From Schistosoma haematobium (Eukaryota; Platyhelminthes; Trematoda; Strigeidida; Schistosomatidae), in contig NC_067202.1 in the NCBI RefSeq assembly GCF_000699445.3, positions 4,743,458-4,807,457 on the forward strand: 64,000 nt of DNA, read 5' to 3'. Each line of letters begins with the position of its first letter. Position 1 is the first letter of the stretch. The notes beneath the pieces are model-generated. The model was not told the DNA's origin. It saw only the letters and a list, made by a program, of their open reading frames with translations, and did not search any database. Below are positions 11,165-22,289 of this stretch, piece by piece. A program made the position numbers and the translations under genes.

Positions 11165-11950
11165 GATGTTCTATCATAAATTGTGATGTTATAAATGAAA
11201 CTGAAATTATTATTAACACTTTGACTGAGAATTAAAAGAAAAAGATTATTCTCTCAATTGAATAATGGACAGATCATTCGATGATCAACATTATCATGAA
11301 TGAAGGAAAACTAAATTCCTTAAAAAGTCTATGAGATTTTTAATTGAATTTTTACTCTCCCCTCCCCATCCCTTCTATTTAATCTTTGTAGTGTTGGTTA
11401 CTATGTCAAGCCCATATAGCATATTCTAGATTCCGGACAGGCCAATTTATTCATTCTTCTTGAGTCACATTTGGATCTTGTTGATTATTCACTTATCAAC
11501 CCTGACCGTTTTTATATAAGCGTATATGTGTGTGTATACATTTTATCCTACTCATCACATGTTTGTAGCTTAATGTTGTGTGACTATAAATATTGATTAA
11601 CGTTTGATTAAATCCAGTTGACTCGTATGCTTTCTCCACTGAGCGTCATTTCGTTTCGTTCTCTTCTCTTCGTTTCCTTCGCTTCATTCTTCCGATTGCC
11701 TTTCTAGATCAATGAATGTACACAATATATGTATTCGAAAATCCATTCTTGTATCCGTTATTCGCTTATGCGATCTAAGTCAATAATTATATAGGAGGAT
11801 TGATGATATGTATATTTCAATAGCAATCTGAAACGATCAAACTGGAGTCAGATATAGGGTCACAAAAGTGATGAGCCTATCGATAACATCGTCCGATCTA
11901 ATTGACGTATAAATGTATGGTCCAACTAAAATCTCATTAGGTCTTATTAA
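11165..11950. other. Gene-free stretch, nothing recognised
   Basis: AT-rich DNA without open frames or clear repeats. Confidence 0.4.
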
Positions 11951-11954
11951 AATT

Positions 11955-12406
11955 TAAGTTCATGATCTCAATCAAAAACTTAATAATCTCCACAACCCCT
12001 ATACTAGTAATTAACATGTGCTCACTGGTGACTAGCTTCGTGAGGAAATTCTCGGAGTTCTAGTGAGAAGCCGTGACCAGTGGAGTTAATCCATGTCGTG
12101 TAGGGACAGTTATCTACCTCAGTACAATATAAGATGAACGCGCAATTCCGTGGATTGGTTGATGTTAAACACTATCACCAATCGATGCCGGCTCAGTGGT
12201 CCAGTAGGTTAAGCGTTCGCGCTCAAGACCGAAGGCCCTGGGTTTGAATCTCGCCAGCGGGATCGTGAATGGGCACTGCTGTGGAGTCCCACAATAAAAC
12301 GAAACGGCTTTCCGGTGCTTCCAGGTTTCAATGGTGACCTAATATCAATCGGTTCATGATCTCAATCAAAAAACTTAATGATCTCCACAACCCGTATACT
12401 AGTAAA
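11955..12406 (+). repeat. HH-SINE-1, full unit with terminal redundancy
   Basis: The block at 11,958-12,011 (TTCATGATCTCAATC...) recurs at 12,353-12,406, 395 bp downstream. The copy is thus one full unit plus about 54 bp repeated at its end. In order: tail block, a unique 5' region with CACTGGTGACTAG, A-box (GGCTCAGTGG, 12,189), B-box (GGTTTGAATC, 12,240), hammerhead (12,270-12,330, core CTGTGGA, inactive) and tail. Such redundancy fits a tandem or circular RNA template. Confidence 0.75.
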
Positions 12407-12944
12407 TATTCTTTACTCTGATAATCTGTAGAATAAGCAAACCCCCCTTCCGGAATTGCAATAAATTTGCTTAGAATTAACCTAATATTTAAAATATATG
12501 GATTATGGTTAGCGAAGTAATAAAAAAAAACGCTTTGTTTCAATCGGCGTTTGTTAGTTGTATGTATATTTGCATCTCAGTGTTTATCTTTTGCGCATCG
12601 GGACTCGAACCTTGTACTTTTTTATAACTTTAAATGTTAAAGTGTTATCTGATGAGCTACTGGGTCTAAGTATTCACTAACTTGTTCAAACAGTATGATG
12701 TTAACATCGATATTAGTGTGATTTTGATTGATCCCTACATTTCACTATCTATTTCAAAATGTCCACATGATGAAAATCCTCACTGAGCTCAAATACGTCA
12801 ACAATTATCTATCAAAATTTAATCCTTAATACTAACTACGGGATAACATAATGTAATTATATTGCTCAATGAACACAATAGTGACTTTCTGAACTGAGAA
12901 GCTCAATAGAAAATACGTTGCAGTTTGAAACAAAATGTATTACG

Positions 12945-13452
12945 ATTGAGATCATGAACCGATTGATGTTAGACCATCATTAAAAACAAGGAAGCGCTGG
13001 ACGGTTGTTTTGTCCTATTGTGGGACTACTCAGCAGTGAGCATCCACGATCCCACTCGCGGGATTCAAACCCAGGGCCTGCGGTATTGTTTAGTGCTTCC
13101 AGTCTTTCAATTGTGGTCTAACATCAATCGGTTCATGATCTCAATCAAAAACTTAACAGTCTCCACAATTCCATACTGATAATTATCATGTGCTCGCTAG
13201 TGACTAGCTTCACGAGGGAATTCTCGGAGTTTCGTTGAGAAGCCGTGACCGGTGGGGTTAATCCATGTCAGGTAGTGACAGGTATCTACCTCAGTATAAT
13301 GAAAGATTGTTACGCAATATCATGAATTTGCTGAGGTTAGACATTGACACAGTTGGATTTCGACTCAGTGATCTAGAGGTAAAGCGTTCGCCCGCAAGAC
13401 CGAATGCTCTGGGTTGGAATCTCGCGAGGTGGGATCGTGGATGCGCACTGCC
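12945..13452. repeat. HH-SINE-1, head-to-head fold-back copy
   Basis: The inverted part (about 12,945-13,085) runs from tail through hammerhead to B-box. The direct part (13,086-13,452) starts in the tail, passes the TGACTAGCTTC region and the tRNA-like head (A-box near 13,360) and stops abruptly at GCGCACTGCC, where an SR2-type fragment abuts. Confidence 0.7.
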
Positions 13453-13715
13453 ACTGTGTCTGCATCCAATTTTCAGCGCAATGTGTTCTTTGGTCTTCTT
13501 TTTTCCCGTTTCACATCAGGAATCCAAGTTAGCGCTTACTTCGTAATGTAGTTTGGTGATTTCCTCAATGTATGTCCAATCCACTTCCAAGATCTTTTCC
13601 TAATTTCCTTTTCACCTAGAAGTTTGTTTGTTCTTTCCCAAAATAGGCTGTTACTGATGGGATTTGGCCAACAAACATTCACTACCTTACGCAGACAATT
13701 GTTTTCATAGATTGA
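13453..13715 (-). pseudogene. SR2-type retrotransposon 3' coding fragment
   Basis: Complement matches the C-terminal part of the SR2-type ORF (GTGTTCTTTGGTCTTC, TATCC-type blocks, CCCA-GTAGG-TTGTT block). It lacks the TAAG tail and is joined directly to an HH-SINE-1. Confidence 0.6.
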
Positions 13716-14830
13716 CCATTATTGATGAAATTTATATGACTTCAACTAGAAAACAGTTATCCAACGTTAATGTCGTAATTCCTCATGATAAAGCTAAATT
13801 AGTAAAGTGCTTTTTAAAGCTGAGTATAATATTAGTTGTTGTAGCTATTCGTTAACCCTTTTTGATCTAGTGACACTGGTTTGTGAGAATTATGTTTTGA
13901 GGAGTTTCATGAAAAAGGAAGCCCATTAATTGAAGCTTATTCAAATTAATAATACAACTGTCTTAATTATGTTTTAAACAGGCCTGTTTTTATTGTTTGA
14001 ATCTAATTAGAATCAATATCAGTTTGTTGTAGTTACTTTCTTATCCGTACTTGTACGATTTCACTTTATATCAATATGCACCACTGTGAGGACGGCCCAT
14101 TAATGAATTCGAGGTAGCTCTAAGAAGCTCAAGAAGAGTCAAAGACTTTTCACAATCTTCTAGAAGAACATTCCAGAATCTCGACGTGTAGCTTCCCTAT
14201 TAGAGAAATGCTAAAAACCACTGTATGCGGATTAGATAACTATAATGATGATTTCGCTTTTACTATAAACAATAAATATCTGAGAGTTTTGTATCATATT
14301 TGACACTGGAATAGTATTCCTTTTCACTCATCTTCTGTCTTCTCATTTTCAACTTGGAAAGTTCCTACATTCGAGTGCTCAAATTGTACACGGTATATCA
14401 AGAATCTAATTTTAATATATAACAACCACATATATTTAACACTAAAGAACTAAGTAATCATGGTAGATTATCGTTATTTATATGTTTTATTAGAAGCAGA
14501 TAATTCTGATTTGAGGATACCACAGGAAGTACTAAGATAGATGTTTTATGACAATATACGATTCTTTAATTATGTAAACCAGAGATTGAACCCATAACAA
14601 TCCGATCTGCCTGTAAATGAATAACCATCAGTTTAACTTTGAGTGATTTACTTTAAGATTTATGCTCAATAATCATCGTTATTGTTATTTAACATACATC
14701 TACCCATCTATTAACAAGTAAACATTATTAAACCTACATGTTTCATTCTGTCACTTGTTTTTCCAGTTCTCCTTATATATTGAATATTTATTTAATTATT
14801 AAAACATTTCATGAAATAGAATGTTTGTTA
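13716..14830. other. Gene-free stretch, nothing recognised
   Basis: AT-rich DNA without a supported gene or repeat. Confidence 0.4.
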
Positions 14831-15043
14831 GTGTTATATATTCAGTCGTCGCAATTGTTGTGCCGAAAAAAAAACGCTGATCACTTATACTCGGAACGAG
14901 GGATTTAGGCAATTCCCACAATCCGAAAGTAAGATTTATTAGCCCCAAACACTATGACAACGACGAATCACAATAGTCTAAAATACACTGGTTTATATAT
15001 TGATTGTACACCCATTTTGATTAATAATTAGGATTAAATCACA

Positions 15044-15333
15044 CATTGCAACATGATCGATAGCATTCGATCTGCACTAAGAAGGAATTGACACACATGA
15101 CATTGATCACCACCCAGTGATCAACCAATTGTGATTATATCTCAGTCCTACAGGAGGTCAGTCGCGCCTCGGATAGCTCAGTGTTAACATCTCTGACTGT
15201 GAAGCTGGGTGACACGAGATCGAATCCGCCAGGGAGCACCAGTTCCCTCAATATTACAGGTACACCTTGCTGACGAGTGCCAAGTAGCACGAAACCTAGG
15301 TTCAGGGTATCCTGGTGACTACCTCTAACCAAC
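15044..15333 (+). mobile_element. HH-SINE-2 insertion with 45 bp target duplication
   Basis: A 290 bp element lies between two 45 bp direct repeats (14,999-15,043 and 15,334-15,378) that differ at one base. These belong to the host repeat E and are a target-site duplication. Inside: a 5' region (GATCACCACCCAGTGATCA), a tRNA-like head with A-box (GGATAGCTCAGTG, about 15,171) and B-box (GAGATCGAATCC, about 15,214), a hammerhead (15,261-15,310) and a short end ACCTCTAACC. There is no coding sequence, so it must depend on another element's enzymes. The nearly identical duplications and intact ribozyme suggest a fairly recent insertion. Confidence 0.85.
15261..15310 (+). ncRNA. Hammerhead ribozyme (type I) of HH-SINE-2
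   Basis: All core positions are present. Helix I: ACACCTTG (15,262-15,269) pairs with CAGGGTAT (15,303-15,310), with one wobble and one mismatch. CUGACGA is at 15,270-15,276. Helix II is GUGC/GCAC with a six-base loop (15,277-15,290). GAAA is at 15,291-15,294. Helix III is the palindrome ACCUAGGU (15,294-15,301), and the cleavage triplet is GUU (15,300-15,302). Helix III leaves almost no loop, as in Sm-alpha ribozymes, which are thought to work best as dimers. Cleavage activity is inferred. Confidence 0.85.
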
Positions 15334-15769
15334 ATTGATTGTACACCCATTTTGATTAATAATTAGGATGAAATCACATATTCAGTTATAACAAATCACA
15401 GACTGCGAGCATAGTTCATGTCAATGGAATACAAGAATATCTCGTATATTATACAGAAGAAAATATCATACTGGGATAACAGTAACAAATACTACACTGA
15501 ATGATCGTCATGTTGAATCAAAACGGATGTTGAATGTTGAATAAAACTCATAATGAGTAAATCAATCGAAAATTGACTTTTCTTTCCATTATATCAGTTA
15601 CTAGAATAAAATGAAGTGTAAAATTGAATTATAATTGTTTAGTTGAAAGAAGTTTCTCAATTCTATCGGTTATTAATCTATGAATAGCCATGTTGAGAAT
15701 GTTTATATCTATATGTAGCTTTTTTGTTGAGAATACAGTGATTTATATAATACAAGCAAAGATCGATGG

Positions 15770-15935
15770 TAGCTAGTAGTGGAATCTAGAACGTGTGCCA
15801 CTTCGTCCTATTCGAAGCTCATCAGCGTGATGTACATGTATCTCAAAGTTGATATAAAGTATATGACTCGAATCCAGTATCGTTCGCTTCAAACATCATC
15901 AGGTTATTCACTTAGTTACTGAGTCCTGATAGTCA
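15770..15935 (-). repeat. Sm-alpha-like SINE
   Basis: Minus strand: A-box complement near 15,925, B-box complement GACTCGAATCC near 15,870, hammerhead region 15,795-15,845 (core CTGATGA present, but GAAG replaces GAAA). Confidence 0.7.
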
Positions 15936-16084
15936 CTAGCTTGTGCAATAGGGTGAAGTTTAATTTCAGTTGATATTGTTTGTTTGAATCGTTCTATTGA
16001 TGTTTAGGACTGTAGTTGGTCAGTCTCTTATTGGAATATGTGCATACTGTATGTATTGCCTCTATATTGCCTTAATTCACAAGC

Positions 16085-16305
16085 ATTATAAGTAAAGATG
16101 GACTGTATCTAGCAGTGGAATCCAGGACGCTTATTTCGTCCCAAATAGATAATGCGATGGCGTTTGAAGCGAACGCTACTGTGTTAGAGTCCCTAAGTGA
16201 ACTTTAACCTTGATATTCAGGTGCGTCCAGCTGACGAGTCTCAAACGGTACGAAACTCACGTCCTGGATTCCACTGCTAACCAATATCCACCCTTGCGTA
16301 TAATG
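16085..16305. repeat. Sm-alpha-like SINE, head-to-head pair
   Basis: Inverted 3' part at about 16,085-16,151 and direct part at 16,152-16,305. The AGCAGTGGAATCCAGGACG end is mirrored by CGTCCTGGATTCCACTGCT. Outer ends are both 3' ends. The direct half carries a well-preserved hammerhead. Confidence 0.75.
16222..16270 (+). ncRNA. Hammerhead ribozyme (Sm-alpha type)
   Basis: Helix I CGTCCAG pairs with CTGGAT. The core CTGACGA (16,231-16,237), GAAA (16,252-16,255) and cleavage triplet GTC are all present. Helix II has a mismatch and helix III is only about two base pairs. This is the layout of the ribozyme known from schistosome Sm-alpha repeats. Confidence 0.7.
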
Positions 16306-16559
16306 CTTGTGACTTAAGGTAATGTCGAGGCGATCCGTATGGGATGCACATATACCAATAAAAGACTGATCAATTACAGTCCAAACACAACAACTTGAAG
16401 ATGCAAATAAACAATACCATGTGAATTTAAGACCTTGATTAGTTTGTGTCATGTCGGTTTGATGAGTTAGGTTCATTTACACTCGTTAATCAGCTATATC
16501 TTGTTGAATACACATATTTCAAATAAACGTTTTCTATGAAGAATTGAATACTCATTGTA

Positions 16560-16655
16560 GTTATTTGTTTTTGATGGAGTTATGTTCTCCGAGCTAGTTG
16601 GTTTAGTCGTGGAGCTTTCATCGTTCTTCTGAACAACATCATCAGCACAAGTAAA
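16560..16655 (-). repeat. PLE terminal module fragment
   Basis: Matches the arm of the PLE at 24,969-25,837 (blocks TTTTTGATGGAGTT, GTCGTGGAGCTTTC, ATCGTTCTTCTGAAC). Confidence 0.7.
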
Positions 16656-17084
16656 TATTAAAAAGCTGATATTAAACAGTCTGAAAAAGTTCGCACACAT
16701 CAATAAACTGATTTATTTCTTAGTTCATCATGTATTATGAAGTTACTCCCTGTGTAATTTCAATGGAGCCATCAACTCTACTGCCGAATTTTCTATCCAC
16801 TTTGCAAGAAAAATTACTATACTCCGAATCTTGCGCTACACCCGAAGGCCATCTTGCGAATGAAAGTCAATTTTTAGCCTGTTTAAAAATCTGGGTGTTA
16901 TCAAAGGAAGATTCAAAATAGTAAGATGAAGAGAAGGCAAATTTATCACTAGCACCTCTGTTTTAAACTCAAAGAATATTAGAACCAGAAATTAATCTAT
17001 ATGATTATCTAATAGAATAACATCGTCTTCCTCAATACTCCCTTGACGTTTTTGTATGGCTTTAATAGACAAGATCTGAGAGAT

Positions 17085-17590
17085 ATTACTGGTAACTAAG
17101 CTCTGAATAAATTTTTTGTACTATTATGGGACTCCTAAGGAGTATACATCCACGACCACGTCACAGGAGATCAGGTTTAGGAACTACACTCTAGTGTGTA
17201 AACCTTAACCTCTAGACTACTGAGACAAAATCCAATGATCTACATATCTAACCTCAATCACTTCAAGATATTGTGAGACCATCTACAAATGCCTGCAATG
17301 GATGATTCTTTCACACCCGTGATGGTTGAAATCCACTGGTCACAGATTCTCACCTGAATACTGGGAAATAAATCTTGAAGTCATAAGGTTACTGTCAATA
17401 TATAATGCACCATAGGACGCCAAATCAATTATCCAAAAGTCAGGCATTCGAAGTTCCTGGACTTGATCACTTGTGATATGACAGTGGATGTATACTGCTC
17501 AGGCGTCCCATACTAGGACGAAACAATGATCTACTACTTCCTTTTTCAATGTTGATCTGACTAAGACGAGTTCGCGGTTTTAACTAGGAC
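17085..17590. repeat. HH-SINE-1, inverted copy followed by a direct copy
   Basis: Inverted copy 17,085-17,400 (hammerhead remnant, B-box, A-box, 5' region). Direct copy 17,435-17,590 with core CTCAGGC, inactive, and family tail. The two may be one head-to-head insertion with about 35 unexplained bases between. Confidence 0.6.
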
Positions 17591-17819
17591 ATTAATTTCA
17601 GTCGACTAATAGGGCAAAAGGTCAAAGACATTACCCACAATTATTTGTTCCAAACATCTAAAATTGTATTAAGTAACGAAAAACTTGCAAAACGCTTGAA
17701 AAGATTACACTGCTTGATTGTAATTATTAAAGAAAACCGAGAACTTCACTTTTCTTTCATTATTTCTTGTTATTTCACCTTTATCATTCCATAACTTACT
17801 AACCATGAGCTTTTTCTGG

Positions 17820-17985
17820 GGAAAGATGGATAGTGGCTATCAATGGAATCTAGGACGCGCGTTTCGTCTTATTTAGGACTAGTCAACTGGATGTACCAAC
17901 ATGCCAGACTAGTTGATGTTCACTCTGGGATTCGGACTCAGTATCGTTCCGCTTCAAACGTTTAGAAAAGGCTTATGACTTAAGT
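17820..17985 (-). repeat. Sm-alpha-like SINE
   Basis: Minus strand hammerhead region with GACGAAACGCGCGTCC intact but core mutated (TTGACTA), and a weak B-box near 17,935. Confidence 0.65.
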
Positions 17986-18384
17986 CTATATCAAGTCATT
18001 TCACACAGGATGCCTATATGCCAAAAAAGGGACCGATCAATTGCTGTACTAAACCTAAATAACAGTGGGAAGATACACATAAAACAATAACAAGTGAATT
18101 TATTAACCATGACTCACATCAAAATGGTATTTTAATAGGAAGATTATTACATCTATAATTTATACTACTGAATTTTACTAAATAAGTAGGTAATTAAGCT
18201 AAATGAAAATACAAAAAGAAAATCTCACATCAACACGGATGGAAAACACAAAAATAATGCGAAAATATGATTAGTGATCAAACATTCCTGTCGTGATGGA
18301 TATTATCTTCAACAGGTTAATCATCAATACATTAATGAGATAGGGAGTATGTTGTAGCCCAATTAAATCGTAATTCTTTACAAT

Positions 18385-18545
18385 CATAAGAGGCTAGTTG
18401 AGTGCTGAATAACTTAGTGGTAACATCTCTGATTATGAAACGGAGTGACATAAAACAGGATGTGCAGGACGTACTTATTTCCTATAGATTACACGTACAC
18501 TCCACTGACGAGCGCTAAACAGTACGAAATTTAAAATCACTTGGT
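18385..18545 (+). repeat. HH-SINE-2, degraded
   Basis: tRNA-like head (CTTAGTGGTAACATCTCTGA) followed by a hammerhead with CTGACGA and GAAA, but helix II (GCGC against GTAC) and helix III no longer pair. Confidence 0.65.
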
Positions 18546-18639
18546 GTTGTTTATTTGAGTCTTCCCATTGATGTTTAACACTGTAAGTCATCAGTCTCTT
18601 ATTGACATATGTGCATGGTGTACGAATCGCCTCGATATT

Positions 18640-18845
18640 GTCTTAATTTTACAAGCATTATAAGCAAAGATGAATAGTGACTAGCAGTGGAATCTAGGAC
18701 GCAAACGGTACTAAGTTCAAGTCCCATAGTGAACATCAACAAGTCTAGGATGTAAGTACATCCAGTTGACGAGTCCCGAATAGGACGAAACGCGCTCCCT
18801 GTATTCCATTGCTAGCCACTATCCATCTTTGCGTATAGTACGGAA
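18640..18845. repeat. Sm-alpha-like SINE, head-to-head pair
   Basis: Inverted 3' end (18,640-18,715), then direct copy to 18,845. The direct hammerhead has a C3-to-U change (TTGACGA) and a lost cleavage triplet (TCC). Both halves end with the AGATG/CATCTTTGC end facing outward. Confidence 0.7.
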
Positions 18846-19220
18846 TTCGGGTATTGGGTTTCTTGTCAACTAAATGCATATATAAAAAAGAAACTGTAAG
18901 GCTTTTAAAACAAACGCATCTCATTTCTGATTATGTTTCTATAAATGTCGATAATAAACATCTTTCTTGTTATCTTCCTTACCAATGAAGCGTAGATGAT
19001 TAAAATACTTGACAGCTTACGATATTTATGTTTGTTCAATATGCATACTTATATACATAAATTAAGAATAATACATCCAAACGAATAGTATTTCCTCTAA
19101 CATATATGGGAATTTTTATTTGGGTATATGAAAATATTATGCTAATCAAGATTGTTTATGAGCCAATGATCACAACTAAATAATTTGACTAACCTTTACT
19201 AACTATGTTTAATAGTCATT
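18846..19220. other. Gene-free stretch, nothing recognised
   Basis: AT-rich DNA, no supported feature. Confidence 0.4.
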
Positions 19221-19224
19221 TGAC

Positions 19225-19510
19225 GGTTGTGGAGATGGTTAAGTTTAAGATGGTGGTTGGAGGTAGTCAACAGGAAACCCTGGATCTAGGTTTCGTGCTA
19301 CTTGCCATTCGTCAACAAGGTTTACCTGTAATCTTGAGGAAACTGGTGCTCCCTGACGGATTTGATCCTGTGTCAACATCGTGCACGCAATATTGAATCA
19401 CCTAAACTAGTGGTCACATTGCAACTTGGTCAATAGCATTCGATCTGCACTAAGAAGGACCTGACATGCATGACACTGATCACCACGCAGTGATCAATCA
19501 ATTGTGATTG
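19225..19510. repeat. HH-SINE-2, inverted then direct
   Basis: The left part (to about 19,375) is inverted: hammerhead and B-box complement, core TTGACGA. The right part (19,385-19,510) is the direct 5' region, including TAGTGGTCACATTGC and CACGCAGTGATCA. Confidence 0.7.
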
Positions 19511-19514
19511 TTAA

Positions 19515-19800
19515 GTTTCCTTGAAATCATGAACCTATCAATGTTGAACAACCATTGAAAACTTGAAAGCACCAAACGACCATTTTGTCATAGTATAGGA
19601 TTCCTTAGCAATGAGCATTCGCTACTCAGCACGCGATTATCGAACCCAAGATCTTTGGTCATGCGCGTAAACACTTAACCTCTAGACAACTGAGCCGGCG
19701 TATAACGGTATCTAATTTCAATCATTCCATATTGCGCGATCAACCCACACTAGAACGAACCTGTCGTTTAGTGCTTTTTACGTGTATTTTATTCGAGCTG
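19515..19800. repeat. HH-SINE-1, head-to-head fold-back copy
   Basis: Inverted copy 19,515-19,745 (tail, hammerhead remnant, B-box, A-box). A short direct piece of the hammerhead/tail follows (GAACG ... GTTTAGTGC). Confidence 0.6.
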
Positions 19801-20154
19801 ATGTTTGCTAGAACTTCCAAATTCTTAATAATACTAAGTAGGTATTGAAAGTGAAGACAACGATGAGTTGAACTTATCGATGTTCAAATAACTTATCAAG
19901 TGATGGCAGTGGCGTTAAGAGAATTTCACTAATTAAAGCTAGAACAGTGAATGCAGTCACCTTTATAACAGCTAGGAATTCTGACAGAAGCATACGGATA
20001 TGTCTCAGTGTCTTTTGCTTTTTGTAAATATGCGTCCGCTGGTCTTAAACTTAGTCGAATTGATGGCATATAATGTCTGCAACAATTCAGACAAGTATTG
20101 AAAAGCTTACAGATGGCTACCTTCATATTATATTGCACACATTATATTTAATAG

Positions 20155-20515
20155 TTAAATAATTGAATCAGTTAAAGCTGGACCACAATGAAAACCTGGA
20201 AGCACTCGATAGCCGTTTTGTCATCGTATGAAAGTCCTCAGCAGTGAGCATCCATTATCTCGCACGAGGGATCTAAACCGGGAACCTATATATCTCGCGC
20301 GCGAACGGTGTTAATTTCTAACTTCAACCAATCTAAAAAATTTCTCCTTGGTCAACCATTGTCTTCAGTGAGTTACTATCTCACAACAGACCTGGTTAAA
20401 CTTCACTGGACGAAACGGTCATCCAGTGCTTCCAGGTTTCCCATGGTGATCCAGCTCTAATTGACTCATGAATTCACCTATTAAATTACTAAAATCTCCA
20501 TAAAATCCCTTTCCG
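20155..20515. repeat. HH-SINE-1, head-to-head fold-back copy
   Basis: Inverted unit 20,155-20,408. A direct hammerhead 3' strand plus tail (GGACGAAACGGTCATCCAG ...) follows at 20,409-20,515. In the inverted half CTGAGGA is kept but GAAA reads AAAA. Confidence 0.7.
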
Positions 20516-20759
20516 ATTATAAATAAATATCATCACAAATCATTAAATCTTTTTACTATCTAAAACATCCATATGACTACTATGGGGATAAATGAATAAG
20601 CTTTTCCAGCGTTATATATTTCTTAGTTAACTTCATATAGGTATTCGATAAACTATGAATTGTTTAAGTAAGAGGGATTAATACCAGGAACAATTCAGAG
20701 TATCATAAAACTGGTAAAACGTTTACTAACAATCTTTGAATAAATGATAAACCATTTAA

Positions 20760-20968
20760 GTAGTTTTTGATGGAGTTTTGTACACAGAACAAGCTGTGCA
20801 ATGCATATGGAGAAATTCGAACACTTCACTTCTATCTGAAGTTTTTGCTGATGATGTCGTTCAGAAGAGTGATGAAAGCTCCACAACCAAACCATCTAGC
20901 TCAGAGAACAAAACTCCCTCAAAATCATTCACCTGAGCTACAAATCTTCTCCACTATCTCATTTAAGT
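20760..20968 (+). repeat. PLE terminal module fragment
   Basis: Matches the right arm and 3' end of the PLE at 24,969-25,837, from a GAACAAGCTGTG block to an ATCTTCTCCAC-ATCTC end. The left edge (20,762-20,785) is a TTTTTGATGGAGTTTTGT piece in inverted orientation, so it is a fold-back. Confidence 0.7.
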
Positions 20969-21069
20969 AGTATCGTATTGCAGTTTTAACACTCAGTATG
21001 TTTATTATCTAAGAATATTTACTCCATTTTCTTTTATCAGAATACTACTGTTCCGTTTGTGAAATGATT

Positions 21070-21240
21070 TCGTTTTGAGATGGTGTAGACTTTTTGCAGC
21101 TTAGGTGGGTGATTTTGATAGAGTTTTATTCTCTAAGCTGGATGGTTTAGTCGTGGAACTTTCATCATTCTTCTGAACGACATAATCAACACAAACTTCA
21201 AGCAGAAATGAAGTGTTAGCATTTCGAATGATTTCATCAA
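21070..21240 (-). repeat. PLE terminal module fragment
   Basis: Minus orientation of the same module (GGTGTAGACT end, TTTTGATAGAGTTTTATTC, GTCGTGGAAC). A short direct remnant (TTTCATCAAAATCC) closes it on the right. Confidence 0.65.
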
Positions 21241-21284
21241 AATCCTAAATCAATATAAGTTTAACAATCATTGAGAAGCTGAGA

Positions 21285-21780
21285 CCTATGTACAGGTACA
21301 AGGTGGCATCAAATACATATGCACCACACAGATCTGATTTGATCTATGTGAGGGCTGTGATACTGCCCGGGTGACCAAACTGAATTAGATGGTTTTCTTA
21401 GGAGGCCACTCCCCAAGCCTTCGACCTAAAAGTCTAATCCACAATGCAGTGGAGCATCGTAAGGAGATGCAATCCCATAGTAACCGGTGATCAACGATTG
21501 GTTCATACACCATTTGTTCCCATGTGCACTATTGGTTTGGAATCAGAGTTTTCCAACTCCTCTAAGTGGACTCTCCATGTCCACCAACCCGATTACAGCG
21601 CCGAACATTCGCTTTTCGTCCTCTCAATTTCGTAAACAACACCTATTGTACGAGAAGGCAGTGAGTAGGACTTCCCTGTCAGAGGCTATATACACGTGGC
21701 TATGTGAGAGTATTTGGAGAGGGAGAGCGGACTCTCCTCACTCTCAGCCGTACCAGGGTATTTGGAGGCATATAAGTAGC
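21285..21780 (+). repeat. Dispersed repeat F, copy 1
   Basis: About 490 bp, GC-richer than the surroundings. Two more copies lie at 33,228-33,735 and 44,060-44,545. A reading frame in its second half (21,520-21,770) is shared with the 33.4 kb copy, with words such as SGLSMST and QFRKQH. No known domain is recognised. Confidence 0.75.
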
Positions 21781-21974
21781 ATACTCTACAAAGAATCATT
21801 TTTCTTGATACAAATTAATTTATTTATCATGTTCCCCAGAGTTTATTCACCATTTTGTTTTTTTTTTCATAATTATAAATAATTAATTTTGATCAAGTTT
21901 GTTTTGATTTCAATTTTGTTTTTGTTTTTTTAAAAAATGTGCGAATTTCAAATTCGTTTCATTATTGGTTACGG

Positions 21975-22062
21975 TAACGGTGTGTGTGTGTGTGTGTGGA
22001 GGGGGGTTAGGGGTGGTGGCCGTGGTGGTATCCATGGCGGTGGTGGTGGCGGTAGCGGAGTT
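21975..22062 (+). repeat. (GT)n tract followed by G-rich GGTGGT repeats
   Basis: A TG microsatellite (about 21,980-21,998) runs into G-runs (GGAGGGGGGTTAGGGG) and GGTGGC repeats. Four or more G-runs on one strand could form a quadruplex. Confidence 0.8.
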
Positions 22063-22289
22063 ATTTATTTAATTTAAACATTAGAAAATAAGCCAATTGA
22101 ATTTCATTGAATTGAGTATTATCTTTGAAATACAAATACAGATTTGCATATTTATTTATTTATTTTTATCTCAAATGTTTATAAATTTCTATTCAGATAA
22201 ATTGTTTACAAAGAGAATGTTCTTCATTCCTGGTTATCTGATCTGATCAGAATTTGAGAGGGTGGATATTTTTTTTGTTAGATTGTAGT

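Larger units (their letters stand above)
14838..15595 (+). repeat. Dispersed repeat E, split by an HH-SINE-2
   Basis: Second copy of the repeat at 2165-2680. The copy is interrupted at about 15,043 by an HH-SINE-2 and continues after 15,334, starting with a duplicated 45 bp stretch of itself. Confidence 0.75.
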
